This document shows, in pieces, positions 28,606 through 37,021 of a stretch of 64,000 bases of DNA. Where the stretch lies: the NCBI GenBank assembly GCA_963773945.1, contig CAVZDD010000005.1:310001-374000 (forward strand), given 5' to 3'. Positions within the stretch are counted from its first letter, which is position 1; every line of letters begins with the position of its first letter. Source of the DNA: JAKIWV01 sp963773945 (GTDB lineage Archaea; Thermoplasmatota; Thermoplasmata; Lutacidiplasmatales; UBA184). Under the pieces are notes generated by a model. It made no database searches. It saw only the letters and a list, made by a program, of their open reading frames with translations, and was not told the DNA's origin. Position numbers and translations under genes: made by a program.

Positions 28606-28872
28606 TCAGTCCAGAAGGGGCGTCACGGTTACCCGATGGATCACAGGATTAGCAAGAAGTCGATCGACGGCTTCGCGAGCGAGGGCCTCGGCCCGGGCGC
28701 GTTCCACGTTCGCGAACTCCAGCACGTAGACCCGGGCGGTGGTCACTCGCGCGACGGGAGTGATACCGAGGAGGACGAGCGATTTCTCGACCGTCTTGGC
28801 CTCCGGGTCCATGACCCCGGGCTTGAGTTCAACGCGTATCTCGACCCGGAGCGCCCGGTCGCCGCTGCCCAT
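28606..28872 (-). CDS. purS: Phosphoribosylformylglycinamidine synthase subunit PurS
   Basis: The small subunit that bridges PurL and PurQ in the FGAM synthase complex. The 88-residue protein has the family core VEIRVELKPGVMDPEAKTVE, SLVLLGI and a C-terminal ANPVIHRVTV strand. ATG 28872 is chosen because a TATA-like CTAATATG at 28906-28913 would start the message about 13 bases upstream; ATG 28908 is also in frame. PurQ is not in the window. Confidence 0.92.
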   Translation of the reverse strand: MGSGDRALRVEIRVELKPGVMDPEAKTVEKSLVLLGITPVARVTTARVYVLEFANVERARAEALAREAVDRLLANPVIHRVTVTPLLD

Positions 28873-28988
28873 CAGAATCGCTCGGTCGCTTCGAGCCGGT
28901 TCACGCATATTAGTTCCGACGGCCCGAGCGTCCCCCGGACGCCTTCGGAGACTCCGCCGGAACCGAGAGGAATTTTGTCGCCCAAAAA

Positions 28989-28998
28989 CCTATATAGG
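28989..28998. promoter_or_regulatory. Palindromic TATA box between purS and the 29035 gene
   Basis: CCTATATAGG is a perfect palindrome in the 162-base divergent gap. On the plus strand it predicts a start near 29018, 17 bases before the GTG at 29035. On the minus strand it would start a message about 90 bases before the purS ATG, while a separate TATA-like CTAATATG lies at 28906-28913. Confidence 0.6.
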
Positions 28999-29034
28999 GG
29001 TCGTTTTTCGGACCGCCGGGTCTGGGGGTAAGGG

Positions 29035-29208
29035 GTGGAGGAGCTCATTTGCAGTGTCGAGTTTCTTCGGAGTCGGAGGGAGCTCGTCGCGCGCGTTTCG
29101 AGTGAAGCGGGGGGAGTGCGCGAGTATCGTGCGCCCGCCGCCGGCCAAGTGATCGAACAGGTGGTCGACGATCTCCAAGAGGAGTTCGAATCGGCTCCGG
29201 TGACCTAA
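29035..29208 (+). CDS. Small conserved-looking protein, 57 residues
   Basis: An acidic 57-residue protein from GTG 29035 to TAA 29208. It reads MEELICSVEFLRSRRELV near the start and ends in an amphipathic helix (GQVIEQVVDDLQEEFES). I do not recognise a named family. The case for it being real is the well-placed TATA box at 28989-28998, protein-like composition and a start just after the predicted transcript start. Confidence 0.6.
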   Translation: MEELICSVEFLRSRRELVARVSSEAGGVREYRAPAAGQVIEQVVDDLQEEFESAPVT

Positions 29209-29300
29209 CGAGGGTCTTGCCGGAAACGTGGCCACCCGCCACCGCCAGCGCCGGACACGCACTAGCCAATTGAAAGACGGAACAGGAGGCGAAGGTATCG

Positions 29301-29645
29301 ATGGAGAAACCAGGAACGAAGAGTAAGGGACCGGTCAGCGGAGCCGTCGAGAGCGCCTTCACGAAGGTCTGGGGGGACGAACACGTCACCGCGCTCGTCG
29401 CGCTCAAGGTCGAGACGGCCGAGGCCGACAGCGTCGCCGCCGAGGTCGCGCGGTTCATCGAGGCCGAGGACGTCTTCCTGGTCACCGGCGACACCGACAT
29501 CATGGTCAAGGTCACCTTCCCGCACTACGAGGAGCTCAAGGAATTCGTGCTCCACCGGTTGCCGGCCGTGAAGGGGATTCGCGAGACGAAGACCCTGCTC
29601 GTTGTCACCGCTTACAAAGAGGGAGGCGAGGCTCGTCGCGCGTGA
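29301..29645 (+). CDS. Lrp/AsnC ligand-binding (RAM) domain protein
   Basis: A 114-residue stand-alone RAM domain: VTALVALKVETAEADSVAAE, then VFLVTGDTDIMVKV and LPAVKGIRETKTLLV. It has no helix-turn-helix, so it probably binds an amino acid or partners a full Lrp protein rather than binding DNA alone. The first 20 residues are a flexible leader. AGGAGGCGAAGG precedes the ATG. UPF0147 follows about 24 bases later. Confidence 0.87.
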   Translation: MEKPGTKSKGPVSGAVESAFTKVWGDEHVTALVALKVETAEADSVAAEVARFIEAEDVFLVTGDTDIMVKVTFPHYEELKEFVLHRLPAVKGIRETKTLLVVTAYKEGGEARRA

Positions 29646-29669
29646 GCGCCACGAGTCTTGACGCCATTC

Positions 29670-29981
29670 GTGACCGCTACAGATAGCCGCGCCGTTCCGC
29701 CGACCGAGGGCGCGCCCGCCCCCACCTCGAGCAAGATCCTCGAGCTCGAACGGATCGCCCAGTCGCTCTCCGCCCTGAGCGAGGATGGCTCGGTTCCGCG
29801 CAACATCCGTCGCGGCGCCCAGTCGGCGCGGGACGCACTCCTGAAGGCCGCCACCGCCCTCGACGTCCGCGTCGCGAGCGCCGTGTACGTGCTCGACGAC
29901 CTCGCGAACGACTCGAATCTTCCCACCCACGGCCGCACCGCGATCTGGTCGATCATCTCGAACCTGGAGAGCCTCCAGTGA
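29670..29981 (+). CDS. UPF0147 family protein
   Basis: A 103-residue helical protein of the archaeal UPF0147 family, whose function is unknown. The core is LERIAQSLSALSEDGSVPRN, then IRRGAQSARDAL and a C-terminal HGRTAIWSIISNLESL. The start is not ATG: GTG 29670 and TTG 29658 both fit, and the first 20 residues are flexible in either case. It ends 59 bases before the tRNA-Lys gene. Confidence 0.85.
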   Translation: MTATDSRAVPPTEGAPAPTSSKILELERIAQSLSALSEDGSVPRNIRRGAQSARDALLKAATALDVRVASAVYVLDDLANDSNLPTHGRTAIWSIISNLESLQ

Positions 29982-30062
29982 TTTACCGGCGGCGAAACCT
30001 GAAATACGAGCCCCGGGTCGTGACCCTTCGGAGCGATCGCGGGCCCGTAGCTCAGTTCGGTA

Positions 30063-30091
30063 GGTCGGCGGGTACGCTCGCCGACCCGACA
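30063..30091 (+). other. tRNA intron 1 (D-loop), bulge-helix-bulge
   Basis: A 29-base insertion in the D-loop. The inner stem is GTCGGCG (30064-30070) with CGCCGAC (30079-30085). The 5' bulge is TAG (30061-30063), the central 4-bp helix is TCGG (30057-30060) with CCGA (30086-30089), and the 3' bulge is CAC (30090-30092). Cutting after the second base of each bulge leaves exons ending GGTA and restarting CAGAGC. If exon 2 begins instead at G94, the intron is 31 bases. Confidence 0.78.
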
Positions 30092-30131
30092 CAGAGCATC
30101 TGGCTTTTAACCAGGCGGTCGGGGGTTCGAA

Positions 30132-30169
30132 CGAGCAGCGCCGCTCCGTCTGGGCGCGTGCTCCGGAAA
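30132..30169 (+). other. tRNA intron 2 (T-loop, position 59/60), bulge-helix-bulge
   Basis: A 38-base insertion in the T-loop. The inner stem is GAGCA (30133-30137) with TGCTC (30159-30163), extended by GCGCC with GGCGC around a bulged G. The 5' bulge is AAC (30130-30132), the central helix is TTCG (30126-30129) with CGGA (30164-30167, one G-U pair), and the 3' bulge is AAT (30168-30170). The outer helix is the T-stem. Cutting after the second base of each bulge restores the loop TTCGAAT exactly. Confidence 0.85.
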
Positions 30170-30204
30170 TCCCCCCGGGCCCGTTCCGCTCCGCTGGAGA
30201 TCGC

Positions 30205-30534
30205 ATGAGTCCCACCCGAGCCCGCCCCCGGAAATCTGCCAAGAGCGTGAAGGCTCCGTCGCGCCGCGAGTTCCAGACCCACCATCTCATCCCGGACCAC
30301 GAGCTGCTCAGCGAGGACGAGGCCCGGAAGGTCCTTCGTGAGCTCGCCACGCCGGTCGAACGGCTCCCCAAGATCCTGGCCACCGACCCGGGCCTCCTCA
30401 CCAACGCCGAGGTCCGCGCGGCCCGCGAAGCGGCCGAACCGCTCGCCGGTCGCATGATCCGCATCCGTCGTCCTTCCGTCACGGCCGGTGAAGCGATCAC
30501 CTACCGGGTCGTCATCGCCAATCTGGGGGACTAG
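30205..30534 (+). CDS. rpoH: DNA-directed RNA polymerase subunit H (Rpb5-like)
   Basis: The 109-residue archaeal Rpb5 C-terminal domain homologue. HLIPDHELLSEDEARKVL is the usual N-terminal core, VERLPKILATDPG follows, and IRIRRPSVTAGEAITYRVV is the conserved C-terminal strand pair. The first 20 residues are a basic leader. It starts only 21 bases after the end of tRNA-Lys and opens the RNA polymerase operon; rpoB follows 12 bases later. Confidence 0.95.
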   Translation: MSPTRARPRKSAKSVKAPSRREFQTHHLIPDHELLSEDEARKVLRELATPVERLPKILATDPGLLTNAEVRAAREAAEPLAGRMIRIRRPSVTAGEAITYRVVIANLGD

Positions 30535-30546
30535 GAGTTTACTGTC

Positions 30547-33500
30547 ATGCGAGAAATCGTAGATGCATTCTTCCGCGAGCGGTCAACCGTCAACCACCAC
30601 CTCGCGAGCTTCAACGACTTCCTGCCGACCCCGGATAATCCCAATTCCCGGATGCAACGGATCGTCGACGAGGCCCGCGTTAGCGAGGACTCTACCGACC
30701 GCGGCGTCATCCGTCTGGACGTCCAGAAGACGAAGAGCTCCATCTACGTCCGCGTCGGCCGCCGGCGCGACGCCCGGTCCCAGCTCGACGCCACCTCGGA
30801 GCCAACCGTCTTTGTGGGCCAGCCGTTCGTCAAGGAACCGGTCGGCTCCAAGCCCACCCTGACCCCGATGGAGGCCCGCCTCCGGAACCTCACTTACCAG
30901 GCCCCGATCTACCTTCGGGTCACCGTCGTCGAGAACGGCGTCGAGCGCGCCCCCGAGGACGTCCACATCGGCGACCTGCCAATCATGGTCAAGAGCCGGC
31001 CCTGCAACCTCCACCAAGGGAACATCGAGCGCGACTCCGGCTTCCCGCTCTCCGCCGACGAATACCGGGCCAAGCTGGTCGAGTACGGCGAGGACCCCGC
31101 CGACCCCGGTGGATACTTCATCATCGGCGGGACGGAACGCGTGATCATGAGCCTCGAGGATCTGGCGCCGAACCGGATCTTCGCCGAGTTCAACGAGCGC
31201 TACGGCACGCCCATCGAGAGCGCCAAGGTGTTCAGCCAGCGCGGCGGGTACCGGTCGCTCACCGTCGTCGAGAAGAAGAAGGACGGCGTGCTTCACGTCT
31301 CCGTCCCCAGCGCCTCCGGGCAGATCCCGCTCGCCATCCTGATGAAAGCCCTCGGGATGAAGAACGACGAGGAGATCTACCAGGCCGTCCTGGGCGAGCT
31401 CCTCCCGCTGGACGAACCGTTCGTCCAGACGATGAAGCACCTCCTCAACGTCAACCTCGAGGAGTGCATCTCCAAGAAACTCTACCCGCCCGAGGGCATC
31501 CTCACCACCGAGGACGCGCTCCTCTACCTCGAGAAGAAATTCGCCACGGGCCAGGCCAAGGAGTACCGTCAGCGGAAGGTCGACGGCATTCTCGACCGCT
31601 CGCTCCTGCCTCACTTGGGCGATGCGAAGGCGGACCGTCTCAAGAAGGCCCTCTACCTCGGCCGAATGGCCCGAACGGTCCTCGAGCTCAACCTCGGCCA
31701 GCGAGGCGAGGACGACAAGGACCACTACGCGAACAAGCGGCTCAAGCTCGCCGGCGACCTCATGGAGGACCTGTTCCGGGTCGCGTTCACGATGCTGCTG
31801 AAGGACCTCAAGTACCAACTCGAGCGCTCCTTCGCCCGCAAGAAGGACCTCCGGATCGCCTCGGCGATCCGGCCGGACCTTCTCACCCAGCGCCTCGTCC
31901 ACGCCCTCGCGACGGGCAACTGGGTGGGCGGCCGGGCCGGCGTGAGTCAACTGCTCGACCGGACGAGCCATATGTCCACGATCTCCCATCTCCGGCGGGT
32001 CACAAGCCCGCTCACCCGCAGCCAGCCGCATTTCGAGGCCCGCGATCTGCACCCGACCCAGTGGGGCCGGCTCTGCCCCAACGAGACGCCCGAAGGGCAG
32101 AACTGCGGTCTCGTCAAGAATTACGCCCTGTGCGTCGATGTCTCGGAAGGCGCCGACGAGGAGGAGGTCGCGCTCATCCTCCGCGACCTCAACACCCGCG
32201 AGATCGGCCCCGAGGTCTTCCAGGAGGCCTCGTCGCCGAAGGGGAAGCGCGCCGCGCGGGTCTACGTCAACGGGAACCTCATCGGCCTCCACTCGAACCC
32301 GACCGAGCTCGTCCAGGAGATCCGGGAACGCCGGCGCTCCGGCACCCTCTCGCCGACGCTCGGCGACCGGATCTACGAGATCAACGTGCGCAGCGACTCC
32401 CGCATGAACGAGGTCATCGTGCACTGCGACTCGGGCCGCCTGCGCCGGCCCCTTATCAGCGTCAAGGACGCCACCCCGCGCGTCACCCGCTCCGACCTCG
32501 ACGAACTGGCCCGGGTACCCTCTCCTACACCGATCTGATCCGGCAAGGAAAGGTAGAGTGGATGGATGCCGAGGAGGAAGAGGACACCCTGATCGGCGTG
32601 GACGGCTACCAGCCGCCCGAGCGCTGCCCGAACTGCCAGCGCGCCCTATCCCGCAGCGATATCCGGTGGGTCTCCGCCGGGGAGAAGAAGGAGGCCGCCG
32701 ATGTCGAATGCGGCCGCTGCCACCATGTCTTCCCGACCCCCTCGCTCCTGCGGAAGGACCACACCCACCTCGAGATCGACCCCAACCTGATCCTCGGCGT
32801 CTGCACGGGACTCATCCCCTACGCGGAGCACAACTCCACCCCGCGGAACACGATGGGCTCCGGAATGGCCAAGCAGGCGCTCGGGGTTGAATCGGTCAAC
32901 TACCGCCGCCGCCCCGACACCCGGGGCCACCTCCTGCACTACCCCGAAGCCCCGCTCCTGCGCACGCAGACGATGAAGTACGTCCAGTTCACGGAGCGCC
33001 CCGCCGGCCAGAACTTCGTCGTCGCGGTACTCACCCACGAGGGGTACAACATGCAGGATGCGCTCGTCTTCTCGCAGGCCGCCATCGACCGGGGCCTCGG
33101 ACGCTCGTCCTTCTTCCGAACCTACCGAGGCGAGGAGCGCAAGTATCCGGGCGGCCAGGAAGACCGCTTCGAGATCCCGCGGCCGGACGTCGCCGGCGCC
33201 CGCGTCGACACCGCGTACCGGAACCTGGGCGAGGACGGCCTGATCTTCCCCGAGCTCGAGGTCACCGAGAGCGACGTCCTGGTCGGCAAGACCTCTCCGC
33301 CGCGATTCCTCGAAGAGAAAACGGACCTGCTCACCCCCCAGAAGCGCCGGGAGACCTCCGTCACGGTCCGCGCCGGCGAATCCGGCTGGGTCGACAGCGT
33401 CATCCTGACCGAGGGTGAGAATATCTCGAAGCTCGTCAAGGTCAAGGTCCGCAACCAGCGGGTGCCTGAACTGGGCGACAAGTTCGCTTCCCGACACGGC

Positions 33501-34217
33501 CAGAAAGGCGTCGTCGGACTCATCGTTCCCCAGCAAGACATGCCGTACACGCGGGACGGCGTCACTCCGGACCTGATCGTCAACCCGCACGCGATTCCGT
33601 CGCGCATGACCGTCGCCCACGTGCTCGAGATGCTCGGGGGCAAGGTCGGGTCGCTCGAGGGCCGCGTCATCGACGGCACGCCGTTCTCCGGCGAGCGTGA
33701 GGAAGCGCTCCGCGAGTCCCTCAAGGCGATGGGATTCCACCCCTCCGGCCGCGAGACGTTCTACGACGGGGTCACCGGCCGCCGCCTCGATGGCGAAGTG
33801 TTCGTCGGCGTGATCTACTACCAGAAGCTCCACCACATGGTCGCCGGGAAGATGCACATGCGGTCCCGGGGCCCGGTCCAGATCCTGACGCGGCAGCCCA
33901 CCGAAGGGCGGTCCCGGCAGGGCGGCCTTCGGTTCGGGGAGATGGAACGCGACTGTCTCATCGGCCACGGCGTGGCGATGGTGATCAAGGACCGGCTGCT
34001 CGACGAGTCCGACGGCACGATCCAGTACGTCTGCGGCAACACGGAGTGCGGCCACATCGCCATTCCGGATGCCCGGACCGGCTCGCTCCGCTGCCCGAGC
34101 TGCGGCAACACGTCGTCGATCTATCCGGTCGAGATGAGCTACTCGTTCAAGCTGCTCCTGGAGGAGCTGATCAGCCTGGGCGTGATCATGCGACTCCAGT
34201 TGGAGGACATGCGGTAG
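30547..34217 (+). CDS. rpoB: DNA-directed RNA polymerase subunit B (frameshifted)
   Basis: The second-largest RNA polymerase subunit, undivided in this lineage. The first part runs from ATG 30547 to LDELAR. The frame shifts at the GGG run 32513-32515, and GTLSYTDLIRQGK continues in the next frame. Adding one G gives 1223 residues. The active-site segment GDKFASRHGQKG and hybrid-binding region follow. After DAEEEE there is an inserted C-x2-C ... C-x2-C zinc-ribbon-like segment (CPNCQR, CGRCHH), and a second zinc site is near the C-terminus (CGNTECGHI, CPSCG). The break does not match the known B''/B' split of other euryarchaea, and no start codon with leader signals is found at it, so a sequence error is most likely. 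Confidence 0.94.
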
Positions 34218-34228
34218 GGGGTTCCACC

Positions 34229-37019
34229 ATGGCACAAGGACTTTCGAAGCGGATCAAGAGCCTCCAGTTCGCCTTCCTCTCGCCGGACGAGATCCGTCGC
34301 ATGAACGCTGTGAAGGTGATCACGGCCGACACGTACGACGACGACGGCTACCCAATCGAGATGGGGCTCATGGACCTCCACCTCGGCGTGATCGAGCCCA
34401 ACTTGCGATGCCGGACCTGCGGCGGCCGTGTCAATGAGTGCCCGGGCCACTTCGGCATCATCGAGCTCGCCATGCCGGTCATCCACGTCGGCTACGCGAA
34501 GGAGATCAAGCGGCTCCTCCAGTTGACCTGCCGCGCCTGCGGGCGCATGCTGCCCGAAGGCCCGGGCGCGGGCCGCGCCGAGGTCGCCATCGAGGGCGAC
34601 GACGGGCCCGTCTCCGCGCCGGTCGCGCGCGAGGGGAAGGAGGAACGCAGCTGCCCCCACTGCCACGAGGTCCAGCAACGGATCATCCTCGACAAGCCCA
34701 CCACCTTCCGGGAGAACGGCCACAAGATCACCCCCAAAGAGGTCCGCGCTCGCCTGGAGCGGATCCCGGACGACGATGTCCGCGCCCTTGGGCTCAATCC
34801 GAAGGCCGGCCGGCCCGAGTGGATGGTCCTGACCGTGCTGCCGGTCCCGCCGGTCCAGGTCCGCCCGTCCATCACGCTCGAGAGCGGGGAACGCAGTGAA
34901 GACGACCTCACCCACAAGCTGGTCGACGTCCTCCGGATCAACCAGCGACTCCGCGAGAACCGCGACATGGGCGCGCCCCAGCTCGTCGTCGAGGACCTGT
35001 GGGAACTGCTCCAGTATCACGTTACGACCTACTTCGATAACCAGACCAGCGGCATCCCGCCGGCCCGGCACCGGTCCGGCCGCCCGCTCAAGACGCTCGC
35101 CCAGCGGCTCAAGGGAAAGGACGGCCGGTTCCGGTCGAACCTCTCCGGTAAGCGGGTCAATTTCTCCGCGCGGACGGTCATCTCGCCCGACCCGATGCTG
35201 TCGATCAACGAGGTCGGCATCCCGACCGAGATCGGTCGCGCGCTGACGGTCCCGCTCGAGGTCACGCCCTACAACGCCGACCTCGCGAAAGAGCTCGTCA
35301 AGCGGGGTCCGACGCCGGCCGATAAGGACGGGGTCTACCAGTGCGGCGTGAACTACCTGATCCGCGAGGACGGCCAGCGGATCAAGGTCATGGACAAGAA
35401 CGCCGAGGCCTGCGCCGAGCTCGTCACGCCGGGCTGCGTCGTGGAACGGCAGCTGATCAACGGCGACATCGTGCTGTTCAACCGGCAGCCCTCCCTCCAC
35501 CGGATGAGCATGATGGCCCACTTCGTCCGGATCCTTCCGCACAAGACGTTCCGGTTCAATCTCTGCGACTGCCCGCCCTACAACGCGGATTTCGATGGCG
35601 ACGAGATGAACCTCCACGTGCTCCAGAGCCAGGAGGCCCGCGCCGAGGCGAAGGTCCTGATGAAGGTCGAGGAACACATCCTCTCGCCGCGCTACGGCGG
35701 ACCGATCATCGGGATGCTCCACGACCACATCACCGGGATGTTCCTCCTGACCTACCAGAACCCCCACTTCAACCGCCACGAGGTGACGTACATGCTCTCC
35801 CGGATCCAGATGCCGACCCCGCCGCCGGCCGGGACCGACAAGGACGGCCGAGAGTTCTGGACGGGGAAGCAGCTGTTCTCGACGCTGATCCCCAAGGACC
35901 TCACGATGGAGTACCGGGCCAACATCTGGAACAAGTGCACGGATGCGCCCCTGCACTGCCCGCACGACGCCTGGGTCGTTATCGACCGCGGCGAGCTCAA
36001 GGCCGGCGCGATCGACAAGAAGTCCGTCGCGTTCGAGAAGGGCGCCCTGCTGGACGCCATCGCCCGCAACTACGGCGTGGGCCGGGCGCGGCAGTTCCTC
36101 GATGAGGCGAGCCGCCTCGCGATCGCCACGATCGACCTCCGGGGCCTCTCCACCGGCATCGACGACGAGGATGTGCCCAAGAACGCCCGCAAGGAGATCG
36201 ACGACGTGCTGGCGGCCGCGCGCTCCAAGGTCAACGAGCTCGTTGAGCAGTACCGCAAGGGCGAGCTCGACCAGCAACCCGGCCGGTCCCTCGAGGAAAC
36301 CCTCGAAGTGTTGGTCCGGCGCGAGCTGGGCCGCGCCCGCGACGACGCGGGGGAGATCGCCGGCCGTCAACTCGGTCTCGAGAACCCGGCTGTCATTCTC
36401 GCCCGGTCCGGCGCGCGCGGGTCGATGCTCAACCTGACGCAGATGGCCGGCGCCGTCGGGCAGCAATCCGTCCGGGGCGAGCGCCTCATGCGGGGATTCT
36501 TCAACCGGACGTTGCCGCACTATGGCCGCGGCGACCTGGGCGCCGACGCCCGCGGATTCGTCTCCTCGAACTACAAGCGCGGCCTGGCGCCGACGGAATA
36601 CTTCTTCCACTCCATGGGAGGGCGGGAGGGTCTGGTCGACACGGCCGTGCGGACGAGCCGGTCCGGCTACATGCAACGCCGGCTGATCAACGCCCTCGAG
36701 GACCTCCACGTCGACGAGGACCGGACGGTACGCAACACCGCCGGCACGATCATCGAGTACAAGTACGGCGAGGACGGCATCGACCCGACGCGCTCGTACG
36801 GCGGTCTGGCCATCGCGCTGGACGAGATCGTCACGATGGCGCTGGGCCGACGCGTCAAGCCCACCCTCGACGAGAAGCCGGCGGACGGGCGGCACGCCGC
36901 CGGTCACGGAGGAGGAGATGGACCTGCTCGCCGAAGCGCAGCTGGAAGAGGAAGGCGAAGAGGAGGAGGCCGAGGACGTGCCGTCTCCCGAAGAAGGCCC
37001 CGGGTTCGAGGGGGAGTAA
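34229..37019 (+). CDS. rpoA1: DNA-directed RNA polymerase subunit A' (frameshifted near the C-terminus)
   Basis: The largest RNA polymerase subunit, N-terminal piece. Zinc sites CRTCGGRVNECPGHFG and CRACGR ... CPHCHE lie near the start, and the Mg-binding YNADFDGDEMN in the middle. The end of the body is DPTRSYGGLAIALDEIVTMA. Between 36880 and 36894 the frame must shift by one base. The shifted frame gives an acidic tail (TEEEMDLLAEAQLEEEGEEE...) with TAA at 37017-37019, two bases before the A'' ATG. The unshifted frame gives a Gly/Arg-rich stretch running into A''. About 929 residues after correction. ATG 34229 is 11 bases after the rpoB stop. Confidence 0.93.
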
Positions 37020-37021
37020 CG

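Larger units (their letters stand above)
30041..30183 (+). tRNA. tRNA-Lys (anticodon UUU) with two introns
   Basis: The exons assemble into a standard 76-base tRNA. The acceptor stem is GGGCCCG (30041-30047) with CGGGCCC (30176-30182), discriminator G at 30183 and no encoded CCA. The D-stem is GCTC (30050-30053) with GAGC (30094-30097). The anticodon arm is at 30099-30115 with loop CTTTTAA, anticodon TTT at 30106-30108 (Lys). The T-stem is GGGGG (30121-30125) with CCCCC (30171-30175). Two insertions interrupt it: 30063-30091 in the D-loop and 30132-30169 in the T-loop. Both fold as bulge-helix-bulge motifs. The anticodon loop is uninterrupted, so the canonical 37/38 intron site is empty. Confidence 0.92.

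Noticed and set aside
30583..32424. A 613-codon open frame on the minus strand antisense to rpoB
   Set aside because: Same reasoning: no domain is recognisable, and rpoB on the plus strand is unambiguous.
30547..34217. Natural division of RNA polymerase B into B'' and B'
   Set aside because: The break is downstream of the known split point, the second part has no start codon at the boundary, and one base restores a continuous protein.
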